DNA from: Gammaproteobacteria bacterium
Lineage (GTDB): Bacteria > Pseudomonadota > Gammaproteobacteria > Steroidobacterales > GCA-2729495
Length of the DNA: 64,000 bases
Direction of reading: 5' to 3'
NCBI GenBank assembly: GCA_030066665.1
Contig: JASJBD010000005.1
Location: 1 to 64,000 of the forward strand
The notes under the pieces were generated by a model that had not been told where the DNA came from, did not search any database, and saw nothing but the letters and a program-made list of their open reading frames with translations. Positions 63,184-64,000 of this stretch are shown here, piece by piece (the first letter of the stretch is position 1; every line of letters begins with the position of its first letter). The translations under genes were made by a program, and so were the position numbers.

Positions 63184-64000
63184 TTAGAACAAGGTTTCTT
63201 CGTCTGCTTCGGTGCCGGGATCCGTGCCGGAAAAAATCGGCCCCGGTTCTTCCGTTTGCACATCCGGCAAATGACCCGCTTCGAAAATTTCGAATATCGC
63301 GCCCTGATAGCCAGACCGGGCCACGAGTCCTGTTTCCGGATCAATCCGCACGGTCACGATACCTTCTGGTCTGTCAATGGTCGCGTCCGGTGCGTCCGCA
63401 AGCGCATCGGCCATGAAGTATTTCCACATCGGCAACGCGGTGCGACTGCCTTCCTCGCCGGCGCCGAGAGATCTCTCCTGGTCGAAACCCACCCACGCGG
63501 TGGCCACGAGATCACCATTGAAACCGCTGAACCAGGCATCGCGGCGATCGTTCGAGGTGCCGGTCTTGCCCGCGATGTCGCTGCGTCCTAGTTCGCGGGC
63601 GCGACGTCCCGTGCCGCGACGAATGACGTCCCGCATCATGTCGTAAATCAAATAGGCGTTCTCGGCGGACACGACCCGTTCGGCGGGCGTGACAAAGTTA
63701 CGCACGAAACGCGGCGCTTCAGCGACGGTCGGGCGCCAGTCGAGGCCGTGCGCACTCATCTGCGCCACGTTGGCATACTCTGGCACCTCACTGGTCGCGG
63801 CCACGGGTTGTTCAGTCACAATCGTGACCGGCCGTGGCTGGGTCGTGCCGGGATCGGCCGCATCGCGGGCCGCCAGAGCCTGCTGCACGGCGAGTTCGGC
63901 CGCGTCGGGTTCGCACGCATCGCAGGCTACCGCTGGCTCGGCGACGTACAGCTCTTCACCGTCACCGATAATCACGCGTTCCATCAGGTACGACTGCGGT
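63184..64000 (-). CDS. Class A penicillin-binding protein (PBP1A type), C-terminal part
   Basis: Only the 3' 272 codons are in the window; the gene continues past the right edge. The product is a bifunctional peptidoglycan glycosyltransferase/transpeptidase of the inner membrane. The visible portion is the end of the transpeptidase domain: NAYLIYDMMRDVIRRGTG, the KTG motif in IAGKTGTSNDRRDAWFSGFN, TAWVGFDQERSLGAGEEGSRTALPMWKYFM, and an acidic C-terminal tail. A Cys-containing insertion (VACDACEPDAAE) lies before the KTG region. The active-site Ser-x-x-Lys is off the window. Confidence 0.9.
   Translation of the reverse strand, partial: PQSYLMERVIIGDGEELYVAEPAVACDACEPDAAELAVQQALAARDAADPGTTQPRPVTIVTEQPVAATSEVPEYANVAQMSAHGLDWRPTVAEAPRFVRNFVTPAERVVSAENAYLIYDMMRDVIRRGTGRRARELGRSDIAGKTGTSNDRRDAWFSGFNGDLVATAWVGFDQERSLGAGEEGSRTALPMWKYFMADALADAPDATIDRPEGIVTVRIDPETGLVARSGYQGAIFEIFEAGHLPDVQTEEPGPIFSGTDPGTEADEETLF

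Overview
The window is a gene-dense, GC-rich stretch of a bacterial chromosome, almost certainly from a gammaproteobacterium. The evidence is gene order and protein type: adenylylatable glutamine synthetase followed by ntrB-ntrC, the rhodanese(YibN)-grxC-secB-gpsA and envC-yibQ neighbourhoods, tatABC, a coxB-coxA-ctaG-coxC-surf1-ctaA aa3 oxidase locus, and gmk-rpoZ-spoT-ridA-recG. Peptide and keto-acid uptake genes, a TRAP transporter, TrkAH and a class 1B-type PyrD would fit a heterotrophic, possibly marine, lineage such as Woeseiaceae. That placement is inference only. No tRNA, rRNA, CRISPR array, phage, integrase or insertion sequence was seen.

Layout. 1-1.1 kb: glyQ and the start of glyS. 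1.1-6 kb: a nitrogen control block. A sigma-54 promoter with two NtrC-type operators drives glnA, followed by a DUF4124 protein, ntrB and ntrC. 6-14 kb: pyrD, trmL, gpsA, secB, grxC, a rhodanese, then envC, a C-terminal processing protease, yibQ, crcB and DUF190. 14-20.5 kb: HIT protein, thioesterase, DUF1330, an OPT-POT peptide transporter pair, tatABC and dtd. 20.8-29.5 kb: a tightly overlapped operon that starts with a TakP-like TRAP binding lipoprotein and continues into a complete oligopeptide/dipeptide ABC transporter, then an Atm1-type exporter. 29.5-32.7 kb: an accessory patch with a PEP-CTERM tail remnant, an encapsulated-ferritin homologue with no encapsulin gene, DUF1801, a small membrane protein, cupin, GFA protein and a diheme cytochrome c. 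32.7-34.6 kb: TRAP permease genes that probably serve the distant TakP.

34.6-47.3 kb: trkH-trkA, uvrD, an unknown protein and the cytochrome c oxidase locus with its assembly factors (CtaA, SCO-like, SURF1, CtaG) and a 44-residue membrane protein between coxA and ctaG. 47.3-51.5 kb: DUF2244, bioC, bioB, comF and ubiA. 51.5-58.2 kb: recG, ridA, spoT, rpoZ, gmk and yicC on the minus strand. 58.4-62.5 kb: a PP2C phosphatase, rph, rdgB, rpmE and gltA on the plus strand. 62.5-64 kb: an unknown protein and the 3' part of a class A penicillin-binding protein gene.

Functionally the window combines nitrogen assimilation, peptide and organic-acid import, aerobic respiration and stringent control. The least ordinary items are the encapsulin-less EncFtn homologue, the TRAP binding lipoprotein coupled to an ABC operon while its likely permease lies about 11 kb away, and a palindromic pair of DnaA boxes beside an AT-rich spacer where gene orientation changes.
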